A DNA stretch of 50,113 bases from an uncultured bacterium (lineage in GTDB: Bacteria > Bacillota > Clostridia > UBA1381). Under the pieces are notes generated by a model, which was not told where the DNA came from, made no database searches, and worked only from the letters and a program-made list of their open reading frames with translations. Each line of letters begins with the position of its first letter. Positions within the stretch are counted from its first letter, which is position 1. Shown one piece after another: positions 23,047-30,775 of the stretch. The DNA is taken from assembly GCA_905215805.1 (NCBI GenBank), contig CAJMRL010000021.1, forward strand, positions 1-50,113, read 5' to 3'. The position numbers were made by a program, and so were the translations under genes.

Positions 23047-24780
23047 ATGATTAAGAAGCTTATGAACAGCATAAGAGAATATAAGCGTGATTCTATTTTG
23101 GCGCCTGTATTCGTTACGCTGGAGGTTATTATGGAAGTTATTATCCCGTGGCTTATGGCAGAACTTATTGATAAGGGCATTGACGGCGGAAATATGAATT
23201 TTATATTAAAGCTTGGTATAATGCTGGCAATAGCGTGTGTAGTTTCTCTGATATTCGGAGCTTTGTCAGGAAAGTATTCTGCAAGCGCATCGTCGGGTTT
23301 TGCAAAAAATCTGAGAAAGGATATGTTTTATAATATACAGAATTTTTCTTTTTCGAATATAGATAAATTCTCGACGTCAAGTATTGTTACAAGACTTACA
23401 ACAGATATTACGAATGTTCAAAATGCGTATCAGATGATTATAAGAATTGCGGTAAGATGTCCGTTAATGCTTGTTTTTTCTTTGATAATGGCATTTAATG
23501 TAAATAGTGAGCTATCACTTATTTTTTTGGGCGCAATTCCTTTTTTGGGCATTGGTTTGTTTCTTGTAATGAGCCATGCGCATCCTATATTCGAAAGAGT
23601 ATTTAAAATTTATGATAAACTTAATAATGTTGTACAGGAAAATCTTCACGGAATAAGAGTAGTAAAGTCATTTGTAAGAGAAGATTATGAGGAAGCAAAA
23701 TTCAAAAAGGTATCGAAGAATATTTATGATGACTTTGTAAAAGCAGAAAAATTGCTTGCATTCAATGCTCCTCTTATGCAGTTTGCTTCTTATGGATGTA
23801 TGCTTCTTATTTCATGGATCGGTGCAAGACTTATAGTTGGGTCTACGATGACAACAGGAGAGCTTACCAGTTTGATAGCATATGCAATGCAGATACTTAT
23901 GAATCTTATGATGCTTTCAATGGTTTTTGTAATGATAATCATGGCAAGAGCATCGGCTGAAAGAATTACAGAAATTCTTGTAGAGAAAAGTGACCTTACT
24001 AATCCTGAAAACCCGATTTATGAAGTTAAAAACGGAGATATTTCCTTTAAGAATGTTAATTTTGGATACTCCAAAAAGAAGAAAAAACTTTGCTTGAAAA
24101 ATATTAATTTAGATATAAAATCGGGAGAAACAATAGGCGTAATCGGCGGTACTGGAAGCTCTAAGTCAAGTCTTGTACAGTTGATCCCAAGATTATATGA
24201 TACTTTAGAGGGTGAAGTTCTTGTAGGAGACAGAGATGTAAGGGAGTATGATATAGAATCACTTCGTAATGCGGTTGCAATGGTTCTTCAGAAAAACGTA
24301 CTTTTCTCCGGTACAATAAAGGAAAATTTACGTTGGGGAAATGAAAACGCTACTGATGAAGAAATTATAAGAGTATGTAAGCTGGCTCAAGCGGATGACT
24401 TTATTCAAACCTTCCCACAGAAATATGATACATATATAGAGCAAGGAGGAACGAATGTATCCGGCGGACAAAAGCAGAGACTGTGTATTGCCAGAGCTTT
24501 GTTGAAAAAGCCTAAGATACTTATTCTTGATGATAGTACCAGCGCGGTTGATACAAAAACCGATGCAAGCATAAGAAGAGCTTTTAGAGAGGAAATACCT
24601 AATACTACAAAAATTATTATAGCACAGAGAATCTCATCTGTTGAAGATGCAGATAAAATAGTAGTTATGAATAATGGTGCAATAGATGCAGTAGGAACTC
24701 ACGAAGAGCTTCTTAAGTCTAACAAGATATATCAGGAGGTATATAATTCACAGGTGAAAGGAGGCAAAGACGATGAATAA
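23047..24780 (+). CDS. Heterodimeric ABC exporter, subunit with degenerate ATP site
   Basis: The 577-residue half-transporter has six membrane helices (about 15-310) and a C-terminal ATPase domain. Walker A reads GGTGSSKSS (367-375) with Ser372 where Gly is usual. The signature is canonical VSGGQKQR. After Walker B the catalytic Glu is replaced by Asp (ILILDDSTSAVD, Asp496). Such changes mark the partner that contributes the non-hydrolysing site in heterodimeric exporters such as LmrCD or TmrAB. AGGAGG precedes the ATG. It overlaps the next gene by 8 bases. It probably exports drugs or peptides; the substrate cannot be read from the sequence. Confidence 0.92.
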   Translation: MIKKLMNSIREYKRDSILAPVFVTLEVIMEVIIPWLMAELIDKGIDGGNMNFILKLGIMLAIACVVSLIFGALSGKYSASASSGFAKNLRKDMFYNIQNFSFSNIDKFSTSSIVTRLTTDITNVQNAYQMIIRIAVRCPLMLVFSLIMAFNVNSELSLIFLGAIPFLGIGLFLVMSHAHPIFERVFKIYDKLNNVVQENLHGIRVVKSFVREDYEEAKFKKVSKNIYDDFVKAEKLLAFNAPLMQFASYGCMLLISWIGARLIVGSTMTTGELTSLIAYAMQILMNLMMLSMVFVMIIMARASAERITEILVEKSDLTNPENPIYEVKNGDISFKNVNFGYSKKKKKLCLKNINLDIKSGETIGVIGGTGSSKSSLVQLIPRLYDTLEGEVLVGDRDVREYDIESLRNAVAMVLQKNVLFSGTIKENLRWGNENATDEEIIRVCKLAQADDFIQTFPQKYDTYIEQGGTNVSGGQKQRLCIARALLKKPKILILDDSTSAVDTKTDASIRRAFREEIPNTTKIIIAQRISSVEDADKIVVMNNGAIDAVGTHEELLKSNKIYQEVYNSQVKGGKDDE

Positions 24781-26650
24781 ACGCAGCGGAGCGAAAGATA
24801 ACAAAAAAACAATAAAGCGGTTGCTTTCGTATATAACAAAGGAATATAAATTTCGTTTTTTTCTTGTAGTAGTCTGTATATTGATCAGTGCGATTGCAGG
24901 AGTTATGGGCTCAATGTTTATAAGAATTGTAATAGATGATTATATTACGCCGCTGTTAGGACAATCGCAGCCAGTTTTCAGCGGTCTTCTTAAAGCCATA
25001 TTGAGCATGGGAGTTGTATATCTTTTGGGAATATTGGCAACATTGTTTTATAACAGAATAATGGTGTCTATATCTCAGGGCGTTTTAAAGCAGATACGTG
25101 ATGAAATGTTCACTCACATGCAGAAGCTGCCTATTAAATATTTTGATACTCATACGCATGGTAATATAATGAGTTATTATACTAATGATACAGATACTTT
25201 AAGACAAATGATGTCACAAAGTATTCCTCAGATGTTTTCATCAGCAATAACTATTGTATCGGTATTATGCGCTATGTTTATATCAAGCGTATATTTGACC
25301 ATTTTTGTACTTTTGTTTGTAGGCTGCATGCTTTTGGTTACGAGAAAGATAGCAGGAGCCAGCGGAAGATTTTTCGTTAAACAGCAAAAATCACTTGGTG
25401 ATGTTAACGGATATATTGAGGAAATGATAAACGGACAAAAGGTTATTAAAGTATTTTGTCATGAGGAACACACAAAAAAAGATTTTGATAAGCTGAATGA
25501 AGAGCTTTGCGCTAATGCAACAGAAGCAAATAAATTTGCAAACATTCTCATGCCTATAATGGGAAATTTGGGTAATTTACAGTATGTGCTTATCGCTATA
25601 GTAGGCGGTGCGCTTGCGTTGGGCGGTGTAGGAGGTCTTACTTTAGGAGTTATAGCATCATTCCTTCAACTCTCAAAATCTTTTACGATGCCGATCAATC
25701 AAATTTCGCAGCAATTAAATTCTATTGTAATGGCGCTTGCCGGAGCAGAGAGAATATTTAATTTGATGGATGAAGAAATAGAACAGGATAACGGATATGT
25801 AACTCTTGTAAATGTAAAATATGATAAATATGATAAAATGGTTGAAACAGACGAGAGAACAAATATCTGGGCTTGGAAAGAGCCGTTGAAGAATGGAGAA
25901 GTAAAATATACTCGTCTTACCGGTGAGGTAAAATTCTTCGATGTTGATTTTGGTTATAATCCTGATAAGATTGTTCTTCATGATATAACGTTGTATGCGA
26001 ATAAGGGTGAGAAGGTTGCATTTGTCGGAGCAACAGGCGCCGGAAAAACAACTATAACCAATCTTATAAACCGTTTCTATGATATAGCTGACGGAAAAAT
26101 AACATACGATGGAATTAACATTAATAATATAAAGAAGAGCGACTTAAGACGTTCGTTGGGAATCGTTCTTCAGGATACAAACCTCTTTACTGGAACTATC
26201 AGAGAAAACATAAGATACGGAAATTTGGACGCAACTGATGAAGAGGTTCATGCAGCAGCGAGACTCGCTAACGCAGATGAGTTTATAAATATGCTTCCGG
26301 ACGGATATGATACTGTCATTACAGGAAACGGAGAAAGTCTTTCACAGGGCCAGCGCCAGCTTTTGTCAATAGCCAGAGTTGCTGTTGCAGATCCGCCTGT
26401 TATGATACTTGACGAAGCTACATCAAGTATAGATACAAGAACAGAGGCTATAGTTCAAAGAGGTATGGACGCACTTATGACCGGACGTACCGTATTTGTA
26501 ATAGCTCATAGACTTTCTACAGTTAAAAACTCTGATGTTATTATGGTTCTTGAGTTGGGAAGAATTATAGAAAGAGGAACGCATGATCAGCTTATAGCTC
26601 AAAAAGGAAAATATTATCAGCTTTATACAGGAGCTTTTGAGCTTGAATAA
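24773..26650 (+). CDS. Heterodimeric ABC exporter, subunit with canonical catalytic Glu
   Basis: The 625-residue half-transporter has an N-terminal cytoplasmic extension, six membrane helices (about 25-340) and an ATPase domain. Walker A is GATGAGKTTI and Walker B ends in MILDEATSSID with the catalytic Glu548. Its signature is altered to LSQGQ (523-527). This complements the upstream subunit: the altered signature faces the partner's degenerate Walker motifs. An insertion of about 45 residues lies between the membrane region and the ATPase domain (around 345-385). It is translationally coupled to the upstream gene by an 8-base overlap, and the operon ends at the hairpin near 26670. Confidence 0.92.
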   Translation: MNKRSGAKDNKKTIKRLLSYITKEYKFRFFLVVVCILISAIAGVMGSMFIRIVIDDYITPLLGQSQPVFSGLLKAILSMGVVYLLGILATLFYNRIMVSISQGVLKQIRDEMFTHMQKLPIKYFDTHTHGNIMSYYTNDTDTLRQMMSQSIPQMFSSAITIVSVLCAMFISSVYLTIFVLLFVGCMLLVTRKIAGASGRFFVKQQKSLGDVNGYIEEMINGQKVIKVFCHEEHTKKDFDKLNEELCANATEANKFANILMPIMGNLGNLQYVLIAIVGGALALGGVGGLTLGVIASFLQLSKSFTMPINQISQQLNSIVMALAGAERIFNLMDEEIEQDNGYVTLVNVKYDKYDKMVETDERTNIWAWKEPLKNGEVKYTRLTGEVKFFDVDFGYNPDKIVLHDITLYANKGEKVAFVGATGAGKTTITNLINRFYDIADGKITYDGININNIKKSDLRRSLGIVLQDTNLFTGTIRENIRYGNLDATDEEVHAAARLANADEFINMLPDGYDTVITGNGESLSQGQRQLLSIARVAVADPPVMILDEATSSIDTRTEAIVQRGMDALMTGRTVFVIAHRLSTVKNSDVIMVLELGRIIERGTHDQLIAQKGKYYQLYTGAFELE

Positions 26651-26669
26651 TTGTTTAACAAACTATTTG

Positions 26670-26708
26670 TTGCAGCAGGAGATCAATAATTCTTCTGCTG
26701 CAATTTTC
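26670..26708 (+). terminator. Terminator of the marR/ABC operon
   Basis: TTGCAGCAG (26670-26678) pairs with CTGCTGCAA (26695-26703), followed by TTTTCATTT. It lies 20 bases after the last stop codon. Confidence 0.85.
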
Positions 26709-26744
26709 ATTTGGTATAAAATCTATTAAAATATGACAAAACAA

Positions 26745-26773
26745 TTGACTAATGAGAAAAATTTTGATATAAT
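26745..26773 (+). promoter_or_regulatory. Sigma-A promoter of iorA-iorB-paaK
   Basis: TTGACT (26745-26750) and TATAAT (26768-26773) are spaced by 17 bp, giving a leader of about 35 bases. Confidence 0.8.
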
Positions 26774-26813
26774 AGTTCTAATGTTTTATAAGTAGAAAGG
26801 AAGGCTTAGATTA

Positions 26814-28550
26814 ATGAAGAAACTAATGCTTGGAAATGAAGCCGTAGCAAGAGGTGCATATGAAGCCGGAGTAACGGTTGTTTCCTCATATCCAGGTACT
26901 CCAAGTACCGAAATTACTGAAAATATTGTTAAATACGACAATATATATGTTGAGTGGGCGCCGAATGAGAAGGTTGCCTGTGAGGTTGCTATAGGCGCGT
27001 CTATTGCAGGAGCACGTTCAATGACTTGTATGAAGCATGTCGGACTCAATGTAATGGCAGATCCAGTATTTACAGTTAGTTATACCGGGGTTAACGGAGG
27101 TATGGTTTTATGCGTTGCAGATGATCAGGGTATGCATTCGTCACAGAATGAGCAGGATTCGCGTCATTATGCTAAAGCATCAAAGATACTTATGCTTGAA
27201 CCGTCTGATAGTGCCGAATGTAAGAATTTCACAAAAAAGGCATATGAATTGTCTGAGCAATATGATACTCCGGTATTTTTAAGACTTTCAACAAGAGTAT
27301 CACATTCGCAGAGTCTTGTTGAAGAAGAGGAAAAACAGGATTATCAGCTTAAGGATTATGTTAAAGATCCGGCTAAATATGTTATGATGCCGGGTAATGC
27401 GATAAAGCGCCACGTAGCTGTTGAGGATAGGATAAATGCGCTTCGTGAAATGGTTGAAACGTCAGAGCTTAATACAGTAGAGGATAATGGAAGCGAAATA
27501 GGGGTTATAGCTGGAGGTATTGCATACCTTTATGCTAAAGAAGCTCTTGGAGACAAAGTTAATTTTCTTAAAATAGGTATAGTCTATCCGCTTCCGGAAA
27601 AGAAAATAAAGGATTTTGCGGCAAAATACAAGAAGGTTTTTGTTATAGAGGAACTGGATCCTATAATAGAAGAGCATTGTAAAGCAATTGGTGTCGACGT
27701 AATAGGAAAAGATGTATTTACATTACAGGGGGAATATACTCCGTCTATGATAAAGAAGGCAGTTCTTAATGAAGAACCTGCTCCATATGAGGAGATAAAT
27801 GAAGTCATACCTGTAAGACCGCCTGTAATGTGTGCAGGATGTCCACATAGAGGAACATATTATGTATTGAAAAAGCTTGGATTGACAGTATCGGGAGATA
27901 TAGGATGTTATACTCTTGGAGCTGCCGCACCTCTTCAGAGCATTGATACAACGATATGTATGGGTGCATCGGTAAGTGCAGCCCATGGAATGGCAAAAGC
28001 AAGAGGAGAAGAGTTTAATAAAAAGCTTGTAAGCGTAATAGGCGATTCAACTTTTATGCATTCCGGAATAACAGGACTTGTTGATATAGTTTATAATAAA
28101 GGAAATAATACGGTAATTATTCTTGACAACTCTATCACCGGAATGACCGGACATCAGGATAATCCTACGACCGGCTACACAATAAGAAAAGAGCCAACTA
28201 AGCAGACGAATTTAGTAGCTCTTTGCAAATCGATAGGAATAGAACATGTTGTTGTGGCTGATCCGTTTGATGTTAAGAACTTTGAAAAGGTTGTAAAAGA
28301 AGAGGTTGAAAGAGATGAACCTTCGGTTATAATTGCTCAGCGTCCATGTGCTTTGCTCAAGACCGTAAAGTATACCGGTCATTGTGAAGTTACGGACAAA
28401 TGCAAAAAATGTAAGGTATGTATGAAGCTTGGATGTCCGGCAATTTCTCTGGATAACGGAAATATAAAAATAGATACAACGCAGTGCAATGGCTGTGGAT
28501 TATGTATTAATGTATGTCCGTTCGGAGCAATTGAGAAAGTGGAGGATTGA
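26814..28550 (+). CDS. iorA: Indolepyruvate ferredoxin oxidoreductase, alpha subunit
   Basis: The 578-residue subunit decarboxylates aryl pyruvates (indolepyruvate, phenylpyruvate, hydroxyphenylpyruvate) to aryl-acetyl-CoA with thiamine diphosphate and ferredoxin. It opens with the pyrimidine-binding domain (SYPGTPSTEITENI). The thiamine-binding domain follows with CAGCPHRGTYYVLKKLG and the GDSTFMHSGITGL/NSITGMTGHQDNP segments. At the C terminus sits a ferredoxin-like domain with CKKCKVCMKLGCP and CNGCGLCINVCP, the first cluster motif being altered in spacing as usual in IorA. AAAGGAAGG precedes the ATG. The beta subunit gene follows after 4 bases. Confidence 0.96.
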   Translation: MKKLMLGNEAVARGAYEAGVTVVSSYPGTPSTEITENIVKYDNIYVEWAPNEKVACEVAIGASIAGARSMTCMKHVGLNVMADPVFTVSYTGVNGGMVLCVADDQGMHSSQNEQDSRHYAKASKILMLEPSDSAECKNFTKKAYELSEQYDTPVFLRLSTRVSHSQSLVEEEEKQDYQLKDYVKDPAKYVMMPGNAIKRHVAVEDRINALREMVETSELNTVEDNGSEIGVIAGGIAYLYAKEALGDKVNFLKIGIVYPLPEKKIKDFAAKYKKVFVIEELDPIIEEHCKAIGVDVIGKDVFTLQGEYTPSMIKKAVLNEEPAPYEEINEVIPVRPPVMCAGCPHRGTYYVLKKLGLTVSGDIGCYTLGAAAPLQSIDTTICMGASVSAAHGMAKARGEEFNKKLVSVIGDSTFMHSGITGLVDIVYNKGNNTVIILDNSITGMTGHQDNPTTGYTIRKEPTKQTNLVALCKSIGIEHVVVADPFDVKNFEKVVKEEVERDEPSVIIAQRPCALLKTVKYTGHCEVTDKCKKCKVCMKLGCPAISLDNGNIKIDTTQCNGCGLCINVCPFGAIEKVED

Positions 28551-28554
28551 TAAC

Positions 28555-29115
28555 ATGAATATAATGATAGTTGGAGTAGGCGGTCAGGGAACTCTTCTCG
28601 CAAGCCGTATACTTGGCAGGGTGGCAATAAAAGAAGGATATGACGTAAAGGTCAGTGAGGTTCATGGTATGAGCCAGCGCGGCGGAAGCGTTGTTACATA
28701 TGTAAAATACGGAGAAAAGGTATATTCGCCGATAATTGATAGGGGAGAAGCAGATCTTATTCTTGCATTTGAAATGCTTGAAGCATATAGGGCGCTTCCT
28801 TATTTGAAGGAGGGCGGGAAAATTCTTGCAAACAGCCAAAGAATGAATCCTATGCCTGTAATAACCGGAGCTATGAAGTATCCGGATAATATAGAAGATA
28901 AGCTATCAGAAAAAGTTAATATTAAAATAATAGATGCCTTATCACTTGCAAGACAGGCGGGAACAATAAAGGCTGTGAACGTTGTTCTTATAGGTTTTCT
29001 TGCAAAGAGTATGGATGTAGATAAGAATGTGTGGACAGAGGTTATAAAGGAAACTGTTCCACCGAAATTTCTTGAGATGAATCTAAAAGCTTTTGAGCTT
29101 GGATATAATATGTAA
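28555..29115 (+). CDS. iorB: Indolepyruvate ferredoxin oxidoreductase, beta subunit
   Basis: The 186-residue gamma-domain subunit completes the IOR enzyme and helps bind CoA. Family marks are IVGVGGQGTLLASRILG at the N terminus and SEVHGMSQRGGSVVTYVKYG. I chose the ATG at 28555 because GGAGG lies 9 bases upstream, inside the end of iorA; an in-frame codon further upstream would lie within iorA. It sits between iorA and a phenylacetate-CoA ligase gene, one operon for aromatic 2-oxoacid metabolism. Confidence 0.95.
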   Translation: MNIMIVGVGGQGTLLASRILGRVAIKEGYDVKVSEVHGMSQRGGSVVTYVKYGEKVYSPIIDRGEADLILAFEMLEAYRALPYLKEGGKILANSQRMNPMPVITGAMKYPDNIEDKLSEKVNIKIIDALSLARQAGTIKAVNVVLIGFLAKSMDVDKNVWTEVIKETVPPKFLEMNLKAFELGYNM

Positions 29116-29139
29116 AACTATAAGAACAGGAGAAAAGAG

Positions 29140-30435
29140 ATGGCATATTTCCAAAAAGAAATAGAATGTATGGATAGAGAAAGCATACGCGAGCTGCAGC
29201 TTGAAAGGCTTCAGAATCAGGTAAAGCGCGTGTATGAAAATGTGGCTATGTACCGTGAGCGTATGGATAAAGCGGGAGTAAAGCCTGAGGATATAAAGGA
29301 GTTGAGCGATATATCAAAGCTGCCGTTCACTACCAAGCAGGATTTGAGAGATTATTATCCGTTTGAGCTTCTTGCAGTTCCAAAGAAGGATATTGTCAGA
29401 ATACAGGCATCATCAGGTACGACAGGAAAACAGATCGTATCAGGCTATACAAGACGTGATTTGGACGATTGGGCAAACGGATTTGCACGTCAGCTTATGG
29501 CTGCCGGAGGTTCGGATGAATCGATTGTGCAGGTATCATACGGGTATGGTTTATTTACCGGCGGACTCGGTGCGCACGGCGGAGCGGAAAAGGTAGGAGC
29601 TATGGTTGTTCCTACTTCGTCGGGAAATACAGAACGTCAGATAAGGCTTATGTGTGATTTAGGGGTCACTCATTTGTGCTGTACGCCCTCATATGCAATG
29701 TATCTGGGCGAAGCCGTTGCGGAAGCTGGAGTAAAAGACAAGCTTCAGCTTAAGGCTGGAATATTCGGAGCCGAACCGTGGACGGAGGAAATGCGCAGAA
29801 ATATAGAAGAAGCTCTTGGAATAAAGGCGTATGATGTATATGGATTGACGGAAATTATGGGACCGGGAGTTTCATACGAATGTTCTCAACAGGCTGGAAT
29901 GCATATATGTGAGGACATGTTTATTCCTGAAATAATTGATCCTGATACAGGGGAAGTACTTCCGGAAGGCTCTTTCGGCGAACTTGTCTTCTCTACAATC
30001 ACAAAAGAGGGTCAGCCTCTGCTCAGATATAGAACAAGAGATTTATGTATGCTTGACTATACTCCTTGTAAATGCGGACGTACTCACGTAAGAATGAAAA
30101 AGCCGGCGGGAAGAACGGATGACATGCTTATCATAAGAGGTGTAAATGTATTCCCGTCACAGATCGAAGAGGTTCTTTTGAGATACGGTGATGTTGTGTC
30201 TCCGAATTATCAGATTATAGTTGGACGTGAGCGTAATGTAGATACCTTCGACATTAATGTTGAACGACAGGTAGGCTATACGGGCGATGCTGAAAGTGTT
30301 GAGAAGAAGCTTATTACAAAGCTTAGAAGCCAGCTTGGAATAGGCGCTAAGGTGCATCTTGTTGATGTAAACAGTATCACAAGAAGTGAAGGAAAAGCAA
30401 AAAGAGTTATTGATAACAGAAAACTTCACGATTAA
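29140..30435 (+). CDS. paaK: Phenylacetate-CoA ligase
   Basis: The 431-residue AMP-forming ligase joins phenylacetate (or another arylacetate) to CoA with ATP. The AMP-binding loop SSGTTGKQIV is near residue 92, followed by YGLTEIMGPGVSYEC and the hinge YRTRDLCM; the C-terminal lid holds RGVNVFPSQIEEVLL. Length is normal for PaaK. The start has AGGAGAAAAG upstream. With iorAB it forms an aryl-CoA module. In fermenters it may run toward free arylacetate with ATP gain or reclaim arylacetate; direction cannot be told from sequence. A terminator follows at 30483. Confidence 0.94.
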   Translation: MAYFQKEIECMDRESIRELQLERLQNQVKRVYENVAMYRERMDKAGVKPEDIKELSDISKLPFTTKQDLRDYYPFELLAVPKKDIVRIQASSGTTGKQIVSGYTRRDLDDWANGFARQLMAAGGSDESIVQVSYGYGLFTGGLGAHGGAEKVGAMVVPTSSGNTERQIRLMCDLGVTHLCCTPSYAMYLGEAVAEAGVKDKLQLKAGIFGAEPWTEEMRRNIEEALGIKAYDVYGLTEIMGPGVSYECSQQAGMHICEDMFIPEIIDPDTGEVLPEGSFGELVFSTITKEGQPLLRYRTRDLCMLDYTPCKCGRTHVRMKKPAGRTDDMLIIRGVNVFPSQIEEVLLRYGDVVSPNYQIIVGRERNVDTFDINVERQVGYTGDAESVEKKLITKLRSQLGIGAKVHLVDVNSITRSEGKAKRVIDNRKLHD

Positions 30436-30482
30436 AAAAATTATTGACAATAACTATTTTATATAAAAATATCATACAATAG

Positions 30483-30520
30483 AAGAGCGGCAAAATGAGA
30501 TTTGCTGCTCTTTCTTTTTT
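30483..30520 (+). terminator. Terminator of the iorAB-paaK operon
   Basis: AAGAGCGGCAAA (30483-30494) pairs with TTTGCTGCTCTT (30501-30512) with one G-T pair, followed by a long T run (TTCTTTTTT). This is a textbook intrinsic terminator. Confidence 0.95.
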
Positions 30521-30674
30521 GTTTTTATAAAACAATTTACAAATTACAAATAATGTGTTGTAATTAAATAAAGAATAATTACAATTAGTTTTTTCTTATT
30601 TTTTATTAAGATTATCTAAATATCTTATCCAAATAATTTTAAAATTGATTATTATCTCATGTATAAGTATAATT

Positions 30675-30730
30675 TTTGCAATATTTTAAATAAGAATTGC
30701 AAAGATTCTTATTTAATTTTATGCTATAAT
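30675..30730 (+). promoter_or_regulatory. Nested palindromes and extended -10 promoter of the GH2-like operon
   Basis: TGCTATAAT at 30722-30730 is an extended -10 element without a recognisable -35. Upstream, TTAAATAAGAAT (30686-30697) and ATTCTTATTTAA (30705-30716) are perfectly complementary. A second pair, TTTGCAAT (30675-30682) and ATTGCAAA (30696-30703), is spaced 21 bp, two helical turns. The sites cover the missing -35 region, so an activator is likely. The remaining sequence 30521-30674 is AT-rich and shows nothing else. Confidence 0.5.
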
Positions 30731-30775
30731 ACCAATATAAGATATTATTTAAAATTTTAAACAGGAGGAGAGAAG

